Assembly: GCA_947497475.1 (NCBI GenBank) | Contig: CANMGS010000002.1 | Coordinates: 434,001-498,000 of the forward strand | DNA: 64,000 nt | Reading direction: 5' to 3' | Source: an uncultured Amylibacter sp. | GTDB lineage: Bacteria; Pseudomonadota; Alphaproteobacteria; Rhodobacterales; Rhodobacteraceae | Notes under the pieces: model-generated | What the model saw: only the letters and a program-made list of their open reading frames with translations | Databases searched by the model: none | What the model was told of the DNA's origin: nothing | Shown here: one piece after another, positions 25,357 to 35,054 of the stretch | Layout: each line of letters starts with the position of its first letter | How positions within the stretch are numbered: the first letter of the stretch is position 1 | Made by a program: the position numbers and the translations under genes

Positions 25357-26721
25357 CTAGCGATATGTGACTTGTTTCACCGCTGCAATCACTTCGTCTG
25401 TGGTTACAAGGGCAAGTTTTTCAAGGTTAGCGGCATAAGGCATTGGAACATCTTTGCCTGTGCAGTTGATCACGGGTGCATCAAGGTAATCGAATGCACG
25501 TTCCATGATCACGGCAGAGAGGTGATTGCCGATTGAAGCGACAGGGAAACCTTCTTCGACCGTTACGCAACGGTTTGTTTTCTTTACAGAATTTAACACC
25601 GTGTCGTAATCAATTGGACGTATAGACCGTAGATCAACAACTTCTGCTGAAATACCTTCCTCTGCCAATTTGTCCGCTGCTTCTAGGGCATATTTCATGC
25701 CAATGCCGAAACTAACAAGCGTTACATCTTCGCCTTCGCGCCAGATTTTAGCTTTGCCGATTGGCACAGTGAAATCTTCCAGATCAGGCACATCAAAGCT
25801 GGTGCCGTAGATCATTTCGTTTTCTAGGAAAATCACAGGGTTTGGATCTCGGATTGCTGATTTTAACAGACCTTTGGCATCTGCCGCTGAGTAGGGCATT
25901 ACAACTTTCAGGCCCGGAATTTGGGCATACCATGCGGCGTAACATTGGCTGTGTTGTGCACCAACGCGGGATGCAGCGCCGTTTGGGCCACGAAAGACCA
26001 TTGGACAGCCCATTTGACCGCCTGACATGTAAAGCGTTTTGGCGGCTGAGTTGATGATGTGGTCGATTGCTTGCATAGCGAAGTTGAATGTCATGAATTC
26101 AACGATTGGGTTTAGGCCACCAAAGGCAGCACCCACAGCAAGGCCAGCAAAGCCGTGTTCTGTGATTGGTGTATCAATTACGCGTTTTTCGCCGAATTCA
26201 TCCAGCAAACCTTGGGAGACTTTGTAAGCGCCTTGGTATTGGCCGACTTCTTCGCCCATAAGGAACACTTTTTCTTCGCGGCGCATTTCTTCTGCCATAG
26301 CGTCGCGCAAAGCTTCGCGTACGGTTGTGGATGTGAATGTTGTACCTTCTGGAATGTCTTCCATTGGAACATCAACAGGTGTGATTGCCTGCGCAGGCGC
26401 TGTAGTGGCTTCTTCTGTGACAGGAGCATCAGCTGTTGGGGAAGGGGCTTCTACTGTGTCTGCTGCGGATGCATCTTCGCCGTCTTCCAAAAGGACAGCG
26501 ATTGCTGTGTTTACGGCAACGCCTTCGGTGCCTTCAGCAATAAGAATTTTACCGATGGTGCCTTCGTCAACCGCTTCGAATTCCATTGTGGCTTTGTCTG
26601 TTTCAATTTCAGCCATAATGTCACCTGATTGAACGATGTCGCCTTCTTTAACCAACCATTTTGCGAGTGTGCCTTCTTCCATTGTTGGGGATAGGGCAGG
26701 CATAAGGATTTGAATTGCCAT
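25357..26721 (-). CDS. pdhB: Pyruvate dehydrogenase E1 beta subunit with N-terminal lipoyl domain
   Basis: The 454-residue protein fuses a lipoyl domain (1-80, Lys43) to the E1-beta transketolase-like domain (about 125-454), as is usual in alphaproteobacteria. The E1-beta part shows [26 protein letters not shown]-type residues, [19 protein letters not shown] and the C-terminal [17 protein letters not shown] region. The lipoyl domain differs from that of pdhC at only about seven of the first 89 positions, so the two have been kept alike. It lies 12 bp behind pdhA. Confidence 0.96.
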   Translation of the reverse strand: MAIQILMPALSPTMEEGTLAKWLVKEGDIVQSGDIMAEIETDKATMEFEAVDEGTIGKILIAEGTEGVAVNTAIAVLLEDGEDASAADTVEAPSPTADAPVTEEATTAPAQAITPVDVPMEDIPEGTTFTSTTVREALRDAMAEEMRREEKVFLMGEEVGQYQGAYKVSQGLLDEFGEKRVIDTPITEHGFAGLAVGAAFGGLNPIVEFMTFNFAMQAIDHIINSAAKTLYMSGGQMGCPMVFRGPNGAASRVGAQHSQCYAAWYAQIPGLKVVMPYSAADAKGLLKSAIRDPNPVIFLENEMIYGTSFDVPDLEDFTVPIGKAKIWREGEDVTLVSFGIGMKYALEAADKLAEEGISAEVVDLRSIRPIDYDTVLNSVKKTNRCVTVEEGFPVASIGNHLSAVIMERAFDYLDAPVINCTGKDVPMPYAANLEKLALVTTDEVIAAVKQVTYR

Positions 26722-26733
26722 TGTTACGTCTCC

Positions 26734-27723
26734 TTAGCGCAAAATATCTGTATAAAGCTCGTCAACTGACGGCTCTGGACTTGTTTGGGCGAAATCTGCT
26801 GCTTCTGATACAACTGCTTTGATTTCTTTATCGATTGCTTTCAGCTCATCTGCAGTGGCATGCTTGCCTTGCTCGATCATTTCGCGGATATTGTCGATTG
26901 GATCGCGCTCTTCTTTCATCTTTTGCACCTCTTCGCGTGTGCGGTATTTGGCAGGGTCTGACATAGAGTGTCCACGATAACGGTATGTTTTTACACCTAA
27001 AATATATGGGCCATTGCCAGCGCGGCAGTGTGCAACAGCACGTTCGCCTGCTTCTTTTACTGCCAAGACATTCATACCATCCACGGCTTCACCAGGGATG
27101 TTAAAGGCCTCGCCACGTGTGTATAGATCTGGTGTAGAAGAGGCGCGTTCTAATGATGTGCCCATGGCATATTGATTGTTCTCAATGACGAAAACTACGG
27201 GGATTTTCCAAAGGCTTGCCATATTGAAAGCTTCATATACTTGGCCTTGGTTGGCTGCACCGTCACCAAAATAAGTAAAGCTGACGTTGTCTGTTCCGTT
27301 ATATTTTTCAGCAAAAGCTAGGCCAGCACCGATTGGGACTTGGGCTGCTACGATGCCGTGGCCGCCATAGAATTTCTTTTCAGTTGAAAACATATGCATG
27401 GAGCCACCTTTGCCGCGGGAATATCCCCCTTCGCGGCCTGTCAGTTCTGCCATCACACCTTTGGGATCCATGCCACAGGCCAACATGTGGCCGTGATCGC
27501 GGTATGAAGTGAGGCGGCTATCGCCCTCTTTTGCAGCGGCTTCTAAACCAACAACAACGGCTTCTTGGCCTATATAGAGGTGACAAAAGCCACCAATGAC
27601 GCCCATGCCGTATAATTGTCCAGCTTTTTCCTCGAACCGTCGGATCATTAACATGTTTTTATAATGCTCAAGCAGTTCTTCACCCGAAATGTTTGATTTT
27701 CGGGTCGATTTTTTAGCAGGCAT
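26734..27723 (-). CDS. pdhA: Pyruvate dehydrogenase E1 alpha subunit
   Basis: The 329-residue subunit binds thiamine diphosphate through GDGAANQGQVYEAFN, ending in the VIENNQYAMGTS segment that binds Mg and cofactor, and decarboxylates pyruvate with PdhB. Other family marks are GFCHLYIGQEAV (about 45-56), DSRLTSYRDHGHMLA, and the phosphorylation-loop-like RYRGHSMSDPAKYR near 248-261. The ATG is preceded by GGAGA. Directly upstream lies a perfect 26-bp palindrome overlapping the -10 element, implying repressor control of the operon. Confidence 0.97.
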   Translation of the reverse strand: MPAKKSTRKSNISGEELLEHYKNMLMIRRFEEKAGQLYGMGVIGGFCHLYIGQEAVVVGLEAAAKEGDSRLTSYRDHGHMLACGMDPKGVMAELTGREGGYSRGKGGSMHMFSTEKKFYGGHGIVAAQVPIGAGLAFAEKYNGTDNVSFTYFGDGAANQGQVYEAFNMASLWKIPVVFVIENNQYAMGTSLERASSTPDLYTRGEAFNIPGEAVDGMNVLAVKEAGERAVAHCRAGNGPYILGVKTYRYRGHSMSDPAKYRTREEVQKMKEERDPIDNIREMIEQGKHATADELKAIDKEIKAVVSEAADFAQTSPEPSVDELYTDILR

Positions 27724-27740
27724 GTAGCGTCTCCAAAATC

Positions 27741-27769
27741 AATATAGTTTAACGTTAAACTATATTATA
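27741..27769 (-). promoter_or_regulatory. pdh promoter -10 with overlapping 26-bp palindromic operator
   Basis: Bases 27741-27766 form a perfect palindrome with half-site AATATAGTTTAAC. On the minus strand a consensus TATAAT (27764-27769) overlaps its upstream edge by 3 bp, and the pdhA ATG lies 17 bp downstream of the other edge. A protein bound here would block polymerase at the -10/start region. No clear -35 is seen. The AACGTT centre fits several dimeric repressor families, and I cannot name the regulator. Confidence 0.7.
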
Positions 27770-27811
27770 GAGTAACTTTACGGAAAGTGCACGTGCTTTT
27801 TTATATGACAA

Positions 27812-27849
27812 GAAAAAGCCGCCTAGAATGTTATCTAAACGGCTTATTT
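27812..27849 (-). terminator. Rho-independent terminator after the ftsB-like gene
   Basis: On the minus strand AAGCCG (from 27845) pairs with CGGCTT (to 27816), with an inner TAGA/TCTA stem, and the structure runs into TTTTTC. It lies just upstream of the pdh promoter and should insulate pdhA from ftsB transcription. Confidence 0.75.
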
Positions 27850-27878
27850 TAGTCTTGGGATAGTCGGTAAATCTTTGT

Positions 27879-28184
27879 TTACCTTATAATTATTTCATCT
27901 TCGCGCGCCATGCCCAGCACTTTGCGGGCTTGCTCGTCTAACAGGTCTAGGTCCAGATATTTATCGGATAGCCGTTTTGTTTTGTTCTCGAGATACTCTC
28001 GTTGACTGGTTAACTGCGCCAATTGTGTCTGAAGTTCCAAAGCTTCAGCATTGACTTGGTTACGTTTGAAATGTCCAAAGTCACCCTGAATCGCGGCAAA
28101 GGCAAAGTAAGCCATTAGCAACACTGCTGTTACTAAAAACATGCTTGTTGAAAGCGCCCCTGAATTTCCACGTTGTTTATACAT
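27879..28184 (-). CDS. Septum formation initiator (FtsB/DivIC family)
   Basis: The 101-residue bitopic protein has a short basic cytoplasmic tail, one transmembrane helix (about 13-32) and a periplasmic coiled coil (about 40-75, EALELQTQLAQLTSQREYL), then the family motif LDLLDEQARKVLGMAREDE. FtsB-type proteins join FtsL and FtsQ in the divisome. I chose the ATG at 28184 (MYKQRGN) because a GAGG lies before it and the 18 residues of a longer frame look non-homologous. Position upstream of pdhA is conserved in many alphaproteobacteria. Confidence 0.88.
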   Translation of the reverse strand: MYKQRGNSGALSTSMFLVTAVLLMAYFAFAAIQGDFGHFKRNQVNAEALELQTQLAQLTSQREYLENKTKRLSDKYLDLDLLDEQARKVLGMAREDEIIIR

Positions 28185-28278
28185 AGTCTGCCTCACGGTT
28201 CGATCTTTGTCGCCGAACTCAAACGAATCATGCCACAAGTGATTCGCTTTGTGAATCCCTTAAATGCAAATGATTCGA

Positions 28279-28308
28279 AAAAAATAGGGGCCTTGAGTTG
28301 AGGCCCCT
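28279..28308 (-). terminator. Rho-independent terminator after fba
   Basis: AGGGGCCT (28286-28293) pairs with AGGCCCCT (28301-28308), and on the minus strand the stem is followed by a run of seven T residues broken by one A. It ends the gap-pgk-fba transcript. Confidence 0.88.
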
Positions 28309-28330
28309 GAATATTAAAGATTTCTTGGGC

Positions 28331-29224
28331 TTAGCCCGCGTTTGATGCTGCTGCGATACTGTCGATTGTTGCTGCAATCGTTGTGTTGAACGCATCATCT
28401 GATTGATCTGCACTCAAACCTTCGGTCAAAGCACGAGAGAAGCTGGCGATGATACCTGTGTTATTAGACAGGCGTGTGTTTGCTTCTTCACGGCTGTACC
28501 CACCTGAAAGTGCTACAACGCGCATAACACGTGGATGATCCACTAATGGTTGGTACAGATTTGTTTGCTCTGGCAATGTCAGTTTCAACATCACTTGTTT
28601 ATCTTCAGCCATAGCATCCAATGACTTCGTCAACTCAGCCAACAGGATGTTTTCAGCTTCTGCTTTATCTGCGATTGAAATTGTCACTTCTGGTTCAATG
28701 ATTGGCACTTGGCCGTGTGAAAGAACCTGTTCACCAATTTCAAACTGTTGCCCAACAACCGCTGCGATACCGCTTTGAGACGCTTTGTTGATTACAGAGC
28801 GCATTTTTGTGCCGAAAATGCCTGCTTTAGTACCGCGTTCCAAAGTTGCATCCAGACCATCAATTGGCTTCATCAATTGAACACCGTCTGCTTCTGCCTC
28901 TAGACCTTTGTCGATCTTTAGGAATGGCACAACGCCGCGCTCTTCCCAAAGGTAAGTTGCTGTTGGTTGACCTTCGATTTCGCGATCCATAGTCATTTCA
29001 AACAAAATAGCGCCAATAACTTGCTCTTTCTTGAAAGCAGGGGCTTTTGCGATACGGGCACGCATTGCGTGGATCAGATCGAACATTTCTGCATCATTTG
29101 AATAGGCGCTTTCATCTACACCATATAGGCCTAGGGCTTTTGGTGTAGAGCCACCGCTTTGATCTAGGGCTGCGATGAAACCAGCACCTGATTGCATTTG
29201 TTGGATTTGATCGTTTTTAGACAT
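28331..29224 (-). CDS. fba: Class I fructose-1,6-bisphosphate aldolase
   Basis: This Schiff-base aldolase splits fructose-1,6-bisphosphate into triose phosphates. The 297 residues show GFIAALDQSGGSTPKAL near the N-terminus, the FLKIDKG motif at about 101-107, and the Schiff-base Lys214 in VMLKLTLPEQTNLY, followed by ALSGGYSREEA. This is the short bacterial class I type. It follows pgk by 22 bp in a lower-glycolysis operon and is closed by a strong terminator. Confidence 0.95.
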   Translation of the reverse strand: MSKNDQIQQMQSGAGFIAALDQSGGSTPKALGLYGVDESAYSNDAEMFDLIHAMRARIAKAPAFKKEQVIGAILFEMTMDREIEGQPTATYLWEERGVVPFLKIDKGLEAEADGVQLMKPIDGLDATLERGTKAGIFGTKMRSVINKASQSGIAAVVGQQFEIGEQVLSHGQVPIIEPEVTISIADKAEAENILLAELTKSLDAMAEDKQVMLKLTLPEQTNLYQPLVDHPRVMRVVALSGGYSREEANTRLSNNTGIIASFSRALTEGLSADQSDDAFNTTIAATIDSIAAASNAG

Positions 29225-29246
29225 GAAGCGTTCCTAAGCGTTTAAA

Positions 29247-30446
29247 TTAGTGTGTTGTGTCGTTTAATGCAGCGACACCCGGCAGTGTTTTGCCTTCCAT
29301 CCATTCAAGGAAAGCACCACCTGCGGTAGATATATATGAAAAACTGTCGGCTGCACCTGATTTTTTCAATGCTGCAACAGTATCTCCGCCACCAGCAACG
29401 GACAGGATTTGACCATCTTCGGTCATTTCCGCAACTTTCAGCGCAACTGCATCTGTTGCTGTGTTAAACGGCGGGATCTCAAAAGCACCTAATGGACCAT
29501 TCCAGATCACTGTTTTCACGTCTTCTAGCTTTTTACAGATGTTTTCAACACTGTCTGGGCCTGCATCCAAGATCATTGTATCGCGCGGGCAATCATCTGC
29601 TGCGCGAACTTTGTTTTCAGCGAATTCTTTGAACTCACGCGCAACAACAACGTCTACTGGTAGAATAATTTCACAGTTTGCCGCTTCGGCTGCTGCCAAA
29701 ATCTCACGTGCGGTGTCTTGCAGATCGTGTTCGCATAGTGATTGACCAACTTGATATCCTTGAGCGGCTAGGAATGTGTTTGCCATGCCGCCACCAATAA
29801 CGATTTTATCCATTGGGCCGATAAGGTTTTTCAACAATACAAGCTTAGAAGATACTTTTGCACCACCAACCACGGCTAGAACAGGGCGTTCAGGTTCAGA
29901 AAGAGAGTTGGTAAGAGCTTTCAGTTCTTCTTCCATCAAACGGCCAGCACAGCTTGGTAATAACGTTGCAAGTGCTGCAACAGAAGCGTGCGCGCGGTGC
30001 GCGGTTGAAAACGTGTCGGATACGAATACATCGCCCAAGGCTGCCAAATCTTTGGCAAAGCCACGGTCGTTGTTTTTTTCACCTGCATGGAAACGTGTGT
30101 TTTCCAGCAAAAGAACATCACCATCTGGCAATGTGTCAACAGCTTCGCGCGCTGTTTGACCAATACAAGAGCTGGCAAAATGAACGCGGCGGTTTAGGAC
30201 TTGAGACAGTGCAGGTACGACCTGTTGTGTGCTCATAGAAAGATCAAAACCGCGTGTGGGGCGCCCAAAATGTGACAGCAATATAGGGCGGCCACCTTTG
30301 GACAGTACTTCCAATACAGTTGGTGTGATACGGTCTAGGCGGGTTGTGTCTGTAACTTTGCCGTTTTCAACGGGTACATTTACGTCCACACGGATCAGAA
30401 CGTTTTTGCCGTCCAAATCCATATCATCAAGTGTCTTCCAAGCCAT
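29247..30446 (-). CDS. pgk: Phosphoglycerate kinase
   Basis: The 399-residue enzyme interconverts 1,3-bisphosphoglycerate and 3-phosphoglycerate with ADP/ATP. Family marks are the N-terminal RVDVNVP (18-24), LLSHFGRP, the basic-patch [10 protein letters not shown], the hinge [12 protein letters not shown] and the nucleotide-binding [13 protein letters not shown] near the C-terminus. A GGAGG site that lies inside the end of the upstream 47-residue ORF precedes the ATG, so the two are tightly coupled. It is part of the gap-pgk-fba unit. Confidence 0.97.
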   Translation of the reverse strand: MAWKTLDDMDLDGKNVLIRVDVNVPVENGKVTDTTRLDRITPTVLEVLSKGGRPILLSHFGRPTRGFDLSMSTQQVVPALSQVLNRRVHFASSCIGQTAREAVDTLPDGDVLLLENTRFHAGEKNNDRGFAKDLAALGDVFVSDTFSTAHRAHASVAALATLLPSCAGRLMEEELKALTNSLSEPERPVLAVVGGAKVSSKLVLLKNLIGPMDKIVIGGGMANTFLAAQGYQVGQSLCEHDLQDTAREILAAAEAANCEIILPVDVVVAREFKEFAENKVRAADDCPRDTMILDAGPDSVENICKKLEDVKTVIWNGPLGAFEIPPFNTATDAVALKVAEMTEDGQILSVAGGGDTVAALKKSGAADSFSYISTAGGAFLEWMEGKTLPGVAALNDTTH

Positions 30447-30450
30447 AAGC

Positions 30451-30594
30451 TTACCTCCAGAAGGCGATCCAATCTATCAGCACTAGTCCTTTTTTTGCTA
30501 GGAAAACGATGTTTTCTGATCCGTTCACAACGACGTCGTGGGCGATCAAAGCCAATAGGAAAATGCCAAAAGCGATTGCTGTTTTATTCGTCAT
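30451..30594 (-). CDS. 47-residue membrane protein between gap and pgk
   Basis: From the ATG at 30594 to the TAA at 30451 the minus strand encodes 47 residues: a hydrophobic helix (about 6-18, [13 protein letters not shown]), a short charged loop, and an amphipathic C-terminus ending [11 protein letters not shown]. The stop lies 4 bp before the pgk ATG, and the pgk ribosome site (GGAGG) is within its last codons, implying translational coupling. I recall similar tiny ORFs ending in a D-W-x-A-F-W-R motif at this locus in other Rhodobacterales, which supports a real gene. Function is unknown. Confidence 0.65.
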   Translation of the reverse strand: MTNKTAIAFGIFLLALIAHDVVVNGSENIVFLAKKGLVLIDWIAFWR

Positions 30595-30601
30595 ATAATT
30601 G

Positions 30602-30622
30602 GGCCCGCAGGCAATGCGGGCC
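30602..30622 (-). other. Intercistronic hairpin downstream of gap
   Basis: GGCCCGCA (30602-30609) pairs perfectly with TGCGGGCC (30615-30622) around a 5-nt loop, between the gap stop and the 47-residue ORF. No U-run follows, so it probably protects the gap mRNA 3' end or partly lowers read-through. Confidence 0.6.
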
Positions 30623-30630
30623 ATCCTGTT

Positions 30631-31632
30631 TTAGATAAGCTTACCCATAGCTACGGCAGTATCAGCCATACGGCAAGAGAAGCCCCATTCATTGTCGTAC
30701 CATGACAGGATACGTACCATGTTTCCGCCCATAACTTTCGTTTGTGCAGAAGCAAAGTTAGATGAGTGTGTGTTGTGATTAAAGTCGACAGACACCAATG
30801 GCTCTTCTGAGTATTCAAGAATACCTTTCATGTAGCCATTTGCCGCTTCTTCAATCGCTGCATTTACTTCCTCAATAGTCACGTCGCGTGATGCTGTGAA
30901 TGTCAGATCAACGGCAGATACATTTGGTGTTGGCACACGGATCGCAGAGCCGTCCAATTTACCGTTCAGCTCTGGCAATACCAAACCAACAGCTTTTGCA
31001 GCACCTGTTGATGTTGGGATCATTGACATAGCCGCAGCACGTGCACGGTAAAGGTCTTTGTGACGACGATCCAACGTTGGCTGATCACCTGTGTAGGCGT
31101 GGATTGTTGTCATGATGCCTTTTTCGATACCGATTGCGTCATTTAAAACTTTTGCAACAGGTGCCAAGCAGTTTGTTGTGCATGATGCGTTTGAAACGAT
31201 CAGATCATCAGATGTCATTGTGTCGTGGTTCACACCGTAAACAACAGTCTTGTCCGCGTTCTTACCTGGTGCAGAAATCAACACGCGTTTTGCGCCTTGA
31301 TCCAAATGTACTTGTGATGCTTCGTGTGAGTTGAATTTGCCTGAACATTCCAAAACAACATCAACACCAGACCAATCTAATTCTGTTGGATCATATGTCG
31401 AAAACATACGCATTGGGCCTTTGCCAACATCCAAAGCACCGTCTGTGATTTTTACATCACCCGCACAACGACCATGCACACTGTCATACTTCAAAAGATG
31501 TGCTGTTGTTTCAATCGGGCCCGTTGCGTTCAATGCAACAACTTCGATATCATCACGACCGCTTTCAATAATTGCGGATAGGGTTGAACGACCGATGCGG
31601 CCAAAACCGTTAATGCCAACTTTTAATGTCAT
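30631..31632 (-). CDS. gap: Glyceraldehyde-3-phosphate dehydrogenase, type I
   Basis: The 333-residue NAD-dependent enzyme starts VGINGFGRIGR (5-15), and has the catalytic Cys151 in SNASCTTNCLAP and His178 in TTIHAYTGDQ. The C-terminus WYDNEWGFSCRM is diagnostic. I chose the ATG at 31632 (MTLKVGING), preceded by GGAGAG, over a longer frame from 31707 whose extra 25 residues are unrelated to the family. It is the first glycolytic gene of the run gap, 47-residue ORF, pgk, fba, and lies downstream of tkt. Confidence 0.97.
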   Translation of the reverse strand: MTLKVGINGFGRIGRSTLSAIIESGRDDIEVVALNATGPIETTAHLLKYDSVHGRCAGDVKITDGALDVGKGPMRMFSTYDPTELDWSGVDVVLECSGKFNSHEASQVHLDQGAKRVLISAPGKNADKTVVYGVNHDTMTSDDLIVSNASCTTNCLAPVAKVLNDAIGIEKGIMTTIHAYTGDQPTLDRRHKDLYRARAAAMSMIPTSTGAAKAVGLVLPELNGKLDGSAIRVPTPNVSAVDLTFTASRDVTIEEVNAAIEEAANGYMKGILEYSEEPLVSVDFNHNTHSSNFASAQTKVMGGNMVRILSWYDNEWGFSCRMADTAVAMGKLI

Positions 31633-31713
31633 GGTACTCTCCATTAAGCGCTGCACGCGCCTGTTATAAATCTGACCCCTAGATAGAGTGTCGCAGGCGT
31701 TAAACAAAGCATA

Positions 31714-31739
31714 ACGCCCAAGGTTTTATCCTTGGGCGT
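31714..31739 (-). terminator. Strong hairpin between tkt and gap
   Basis: ACGCCCAAGG (31714-31723) pairs perfectly with CCTTGGGCGT (31730-31739), loop of six. It starts 44 bp after the tkt stop. The U-run on the minus strand is poor, so termination may be partial and gap may receive some tkt read-through. Confidence 0.6.
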
Positions 31740-31782
31740 CAAAATGGCGCAAAATGTTAGCGATAAAGTAGGCTAACGCGAA

Positions 31783-33807
31783 TTATAATAGGTCTTTTGC
31801 GGCTTTCGCTACATTATCCGCAGTGATGCCAAAATGCTCAAACAGCTCTTCTGCAGGGGCAGAGGCACCGAATGATTCCATACCGACAAACGCTGCTTTC
31901 TTGTATGAGCCGCGTTCGCCAGACAACCAACGATCCCAACCTTGGCGGCAAGCTGCTTCAACACCCACACGCACAGGGCCTGCTGGTAGAACACGGCGGC
32001 GATATGTTTCGTCTTGTTGTTCAAACAGTTCCCAACATGGCATAGACACAACACGTGTACCGATACCTTCGGCCTCAAGTTTTGCCTTAGCTGCCATTGC
32101 GATTTCGACTTCGGAACCTGTTGCCAACAAAATAACTTTACGTTTCATACCTTTTTCAGCTTCTGCCAAAACGTAAGCACCCATTGCAGTCATATTCTTA
32201 TTCGTGTGCTTGGTGCGTACAGTCGGCAATCCCTGACGTGTCAGAGATAAAACAGAAGGGGTTTTCTTTGACGTTACAGCCAATTCCCAAGCTTCCGCTG
32301 TTTCCACACTGTCCGCAGGGCGGAACACATTTGTGTTGGGTGTTGAACGGCTGATCGCCAAATGCTCAACAGGTTGGTGTGTTGGGCCATCTTCACCCAA
32401 ACCAATGCTGTCATGCGTCATCACAAACACTGTTGGGATTTCCATCAAAGCTGCCAAACGCATAGAGGGGCGGGCATAGTCTGTGAAACACATGAATGTG
32501 CCGCCATATGGGCGTACACCACCGTGCAATGCCATACCGTTCATCGCTGCAGCCATACCATGTTCACGGATACCGTAACTGATGTGACGACCACCGCGGT
32601 TGCCTGGTTCAAAGTTGGTCATGCCAGCCGTACGCGTGTTGTTTGATCCTTCCAAATCTGCAGAACCACCAATGGTTTCTTGCATGATTGGGTTGATTAC
32701 TTCCAACGCCATTTGGCTGGATTTGCGTGTTGCCGCTTTTGGCTGTGTTTCAGAAATTTCTTTCTTCAAACGTTTGATCGCTGCTGACAGTTTCTTGGAT
32801 GGATCACCTGCCATACAGCGGTTGAATTCGGCCTGTTTTGCCCCTGAAAGTTTCGAAAATGCTTCATCCCATTCTGCACGGGCTGCCGCACCGCGAGATC
32901 CAATGGTTTCCCATGCGGATTTCACATCTGCAGGAACTTCATTTGCAGGATAAGGCCAATCATATGCTTCACGCATTTGTGCCAGCTGATCACCTTTGAT
33001 GTTATAGCCGTGACCACCTGATGTGTTTGCCACACCATCCACACCGATCGCGATTGTTGTTTTACAGGCAATCATAGAGGGTTTTGGTGATTTTTTTGCT
33101 TCTGAAATTGCGCGGTCAATCGCTGCTGGATCATGACCATCTACTGCAAATACTGACCAACCTGAGGCTTCAAAGCGTGCCAATTGATCTGTGTTGTCTG
33201 ATAATTCGACTGTACCGTCGATTGTGATGTTATTGTCATCCCAAAGGACGATCAATTTACCCAATTGATGACGACCAGCCAAACCGATGGCTTCTTGGCT
33301 CACACCTTCCATCAAACACCCATCACCTGCGATGACATATGTGTGGTGATCAATTGCTTTCTTACCAAAACGGGCTTGCAACGATTGTTCAGCCATCGCA
33401 AAGCCAACCGCGTTAGAAATACCTTGGCCCAATGGACCTGTCGTTGTTTCAATGCCTTTTGCATGACCATATTCAGGGTGACCTGCCGTTTTCGCGCCCA
33501 ATTGGCGGAAGTTACGAATTTGATCCATTGTCATGTCTTCATAACCAGTCAAATGCAAAAGCGCATAAATCAACATAGAGCCGTGACCCGCAGACAGAAT
33601 AAAACGGTCGCGGTCAGGCCAATCAGGGTTCTTTGCGTCGAATTTCAAATGTTTTTCAAACAGCACTGTTGCCACATCCGCCATGCCAATTGGCATACCT
33701 TGGTGACCAGATGCAGCGGCATGAACAGCGTCTGCTGCCATAATACGGATCGCTGCCGCTTTTTTGAAATGTTCTGGATGTTTGGTTTTTAGTTCTGAAA
33801 GTTCCAC
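31783..33807 (-). CDS. tkt: Transketolase
   Basis: The 674-residue enzyme transfers two-carbon units in the pentose phosphate pathway with thiamine diphosphate. It carries [18 protein letters not shown] near residue 33, [16 protein letters not shown], the diphosphate-binding [13 protein letters not shown] (about 156-168) and the second-domain signature [36 protein letters not shown]-type block near 440-480, here seen in parts. It precedes gap on the same strand across a strong hairpin, giving a carbon-metabolism gene run. Confidence 0.96.
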   Translation of the reverse strand: MELSELKTKHPEHFKKAAAIRIMAADAVHAAASGHQGMPIGMADVATVLFEKHLKFDAKNPDWPDRDRFILSAGHGSMLIYALLHLTGYEDMTMDQIRNFRQLGAKTAGHPEYGHAKGIETTTGPLGQGISNAVGFAMAEQSLQARFGKKAIDHHTYVIAGDGCLMEGVSQEAIGLAGRHQLGKLIVLWDDNNITIDGTVELSDNTDQLARFEASGWSVFAVDGHDPAAIDRAISEAKKSPKPSMIACKTTIAIGVDGVANTSGGHGYNIKGDQLAQMREAYDWPYPANEVPADVKSAWETIGSRGAAARAEWDEAFSKLSGAKQAEFNRCMAGDPSKKLSAAIKRLKKEISETQPKAATRKSSQMALEVINPIMQETIGGSADLEGSNNTRTAGMTNFEPGNRGGRHISYGIREHGMAAAMNGMALHGGVRPYGGTFMCFTDYARPSMRLAALMEIPTVFVMTHDSIGLGEDGPTHQPVEHLAISRSTPNTNVFRPADSVETAEAWELAVTSKKTPSVLSLTRQGLPTVRTKHTNKNMTAMGAYVLAEAEKGMKRKVILLATGSEVEIAMAAKAKLEAEGIGTRVVSMPCWELFEQQDETYRRRVLPAGPVRVGVEAACRQGWDRWLSGERGSYKKAAFVGMESFGASAPAEELFEHFGITADNVAKAAKDLL

Positions 33808-34003
33808 GAAAGAAGGCCCTTTATAGCAGCTGAATAAATGTGAGTTCCCACACCTGTGATAGCAAGCATTTGGGGTGGGTCAAGCGGATGTATGCTATTA
33901 CACGAAGATAATGGCGCATAGATTTGTTTTTTATTGGGAAAAATGCATAATTGATGCAAGATGATTTCGAATCAAATGATAAAGTTTTGCAACGAGGGGC
34001 AAG

Positions 34004-34618
34004 ATGCAGGCAGCAAAAGAACTGGAAACGCGATTTAATGCGGCACTGGCGAAAATATACACCACAGCTCAAAATGCGGATACAAATGCAGAAATAGCCA
34101 GGATTTCCAATGAACTAGCCACGCTAGAAGCTTGGAAAGTTGAGCAAGAGCAAGTTTTAGAAAAAGCGACCGCAGACATTGCCTCCTCGCAAAAAGAGGC
34201 AAGTGATGCCGCTGGTGTAAAATCTGAATTAGATGCAAAAGTAACAGAACTTACGACAAGTTTAGAAGCTTCAACCAAAGCTTGTGAAGTTGCACAAAAC
34301 CAACTGTCTGAATTAGCAGCTCAGAAATTAGCTGCAGAGGTTGCATTACAACAAGCGCAAGAAAGCATTGCAGCTGCTCCTGCGGATGCGGCCGGCACAT
34401 CAGAGATTACTGAAAAACTTGCTGCTGCCGAGAAAAAGGCAATAGATCTACAAGCTGAATTAGATGCTGCTCTTGCGGAAAAAGCGGCGGCTCCTGCGAC
34501 TGGTGATAATAGTGCTTTGGAAAAAGAGCTTTCAGCATTGAAAGCACAACGTGAAGTCGATTTAGCAGAAGTAAATGTTATTATTGAAAAATTAATTCCA
34601 CTTGTGGAGGGCAAATAA
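34004..34618 (+). CDS. Coiled-coil protein upstream of zapA
   Basis: The 204-residue protein is almost wholly helical, with long heptad-rich stretches (about 30-118 and 130-204), Ala/Glu/Lys/Gln dominated, and a short Ala-Pro hinge (AAAPADAAGTSE) in the middle. It has no enzymatic motif. A GAGGGGC site precedes the ATG. It ends 1 bp before the zapA ATG, so the two are co-translated, and a role as a partner of the Z-ring protein ZapA is a reasonable inference. Low-complexity sequence makes homology hard to judge. Confidence 0.7.
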   Translation: MQAAKELETRFNAALAKIYTTAQNADTNAEIARISNELATLEAWKVEQEQVLEKATADIASSQKEASDAAGVKSELDAKVTELTTSLEASTKACEVAQNQLSELAAQKLAAEVALQQAQESIAAAPADAAGTSEITEKLAAAEKKAIDLQAELDAALAEKAAAPATGDNSALEKELSALKAQREVDLAEVNVIIEKLIPLVEGK

Positions 34619-34619
34619 T

Positions 34620-35054
34620 ATGCCAGAGATTAAAATTCACATTGGTGGACGTGATTTTGATGTTGTTTGTAAAGATGGTGAAGAAGAATTCTTACATTCA
34701 GCAGCATCAATGTTGGATGTAGAAGCCACGGCATTAAACACAGCTATGGGGCGTATTCCCGAGAGCCGTATGTTGTTGATGTCTGGATTAATGCTTGCTG
34801 ATAAAACCGCTAGTTTAGAAGATCAACTGGCAGCCGCAGCGCGTGAAAAAGAGGGTGGTCAGCTTGCACATGAGGTTTCTGCTGAAATGGACAAGCTAAA
34901 AGTAGATTTAGATGCTGCAAATACAAAAGCATCAGATGCTGAAAAAGCTCTTGCTGATAAAGTTGTGGAAATGGCTACTGTTGAGGCCGATTTGAAGGCA
35001 ACATTAGAAACCATGGAACGCATGGTGACAGCATTAGAAGAAAAGGGCGCTTAA
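34620..35054 (+). CDS. zapA: Cell-division protein ZapA-like
   Basis: The N-terminal 95 residues fit ZapA, which crosslinks FtsZ filaments: MPEIKIHIGGRDFDVVCKDG then EEEFLHSAASMLDVEATAL and the helical SRMLLMSGLMLADKTASLEDQL. Unusually the coiled coil continues to residue 144, longer than typical ZapA. The ATG at 34620 directly follows the stop of the upstream coiled-coil gene and has GGAGGGC upstream. A terminator overlaps its stop codon. Confidence 0.85.
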   Translation: MPEIKIHIGGRDFDVVCKDGEEEFLHSAASMLDVEATALNTAMGRIPESRMLLMSGLMLADKTASLEDQLAAAAREKEGGQLAHEVSAEMDKLKVDLDAANTKASDAEKALADKVVEMATVEADLKATLETMERMVTALEEKGA

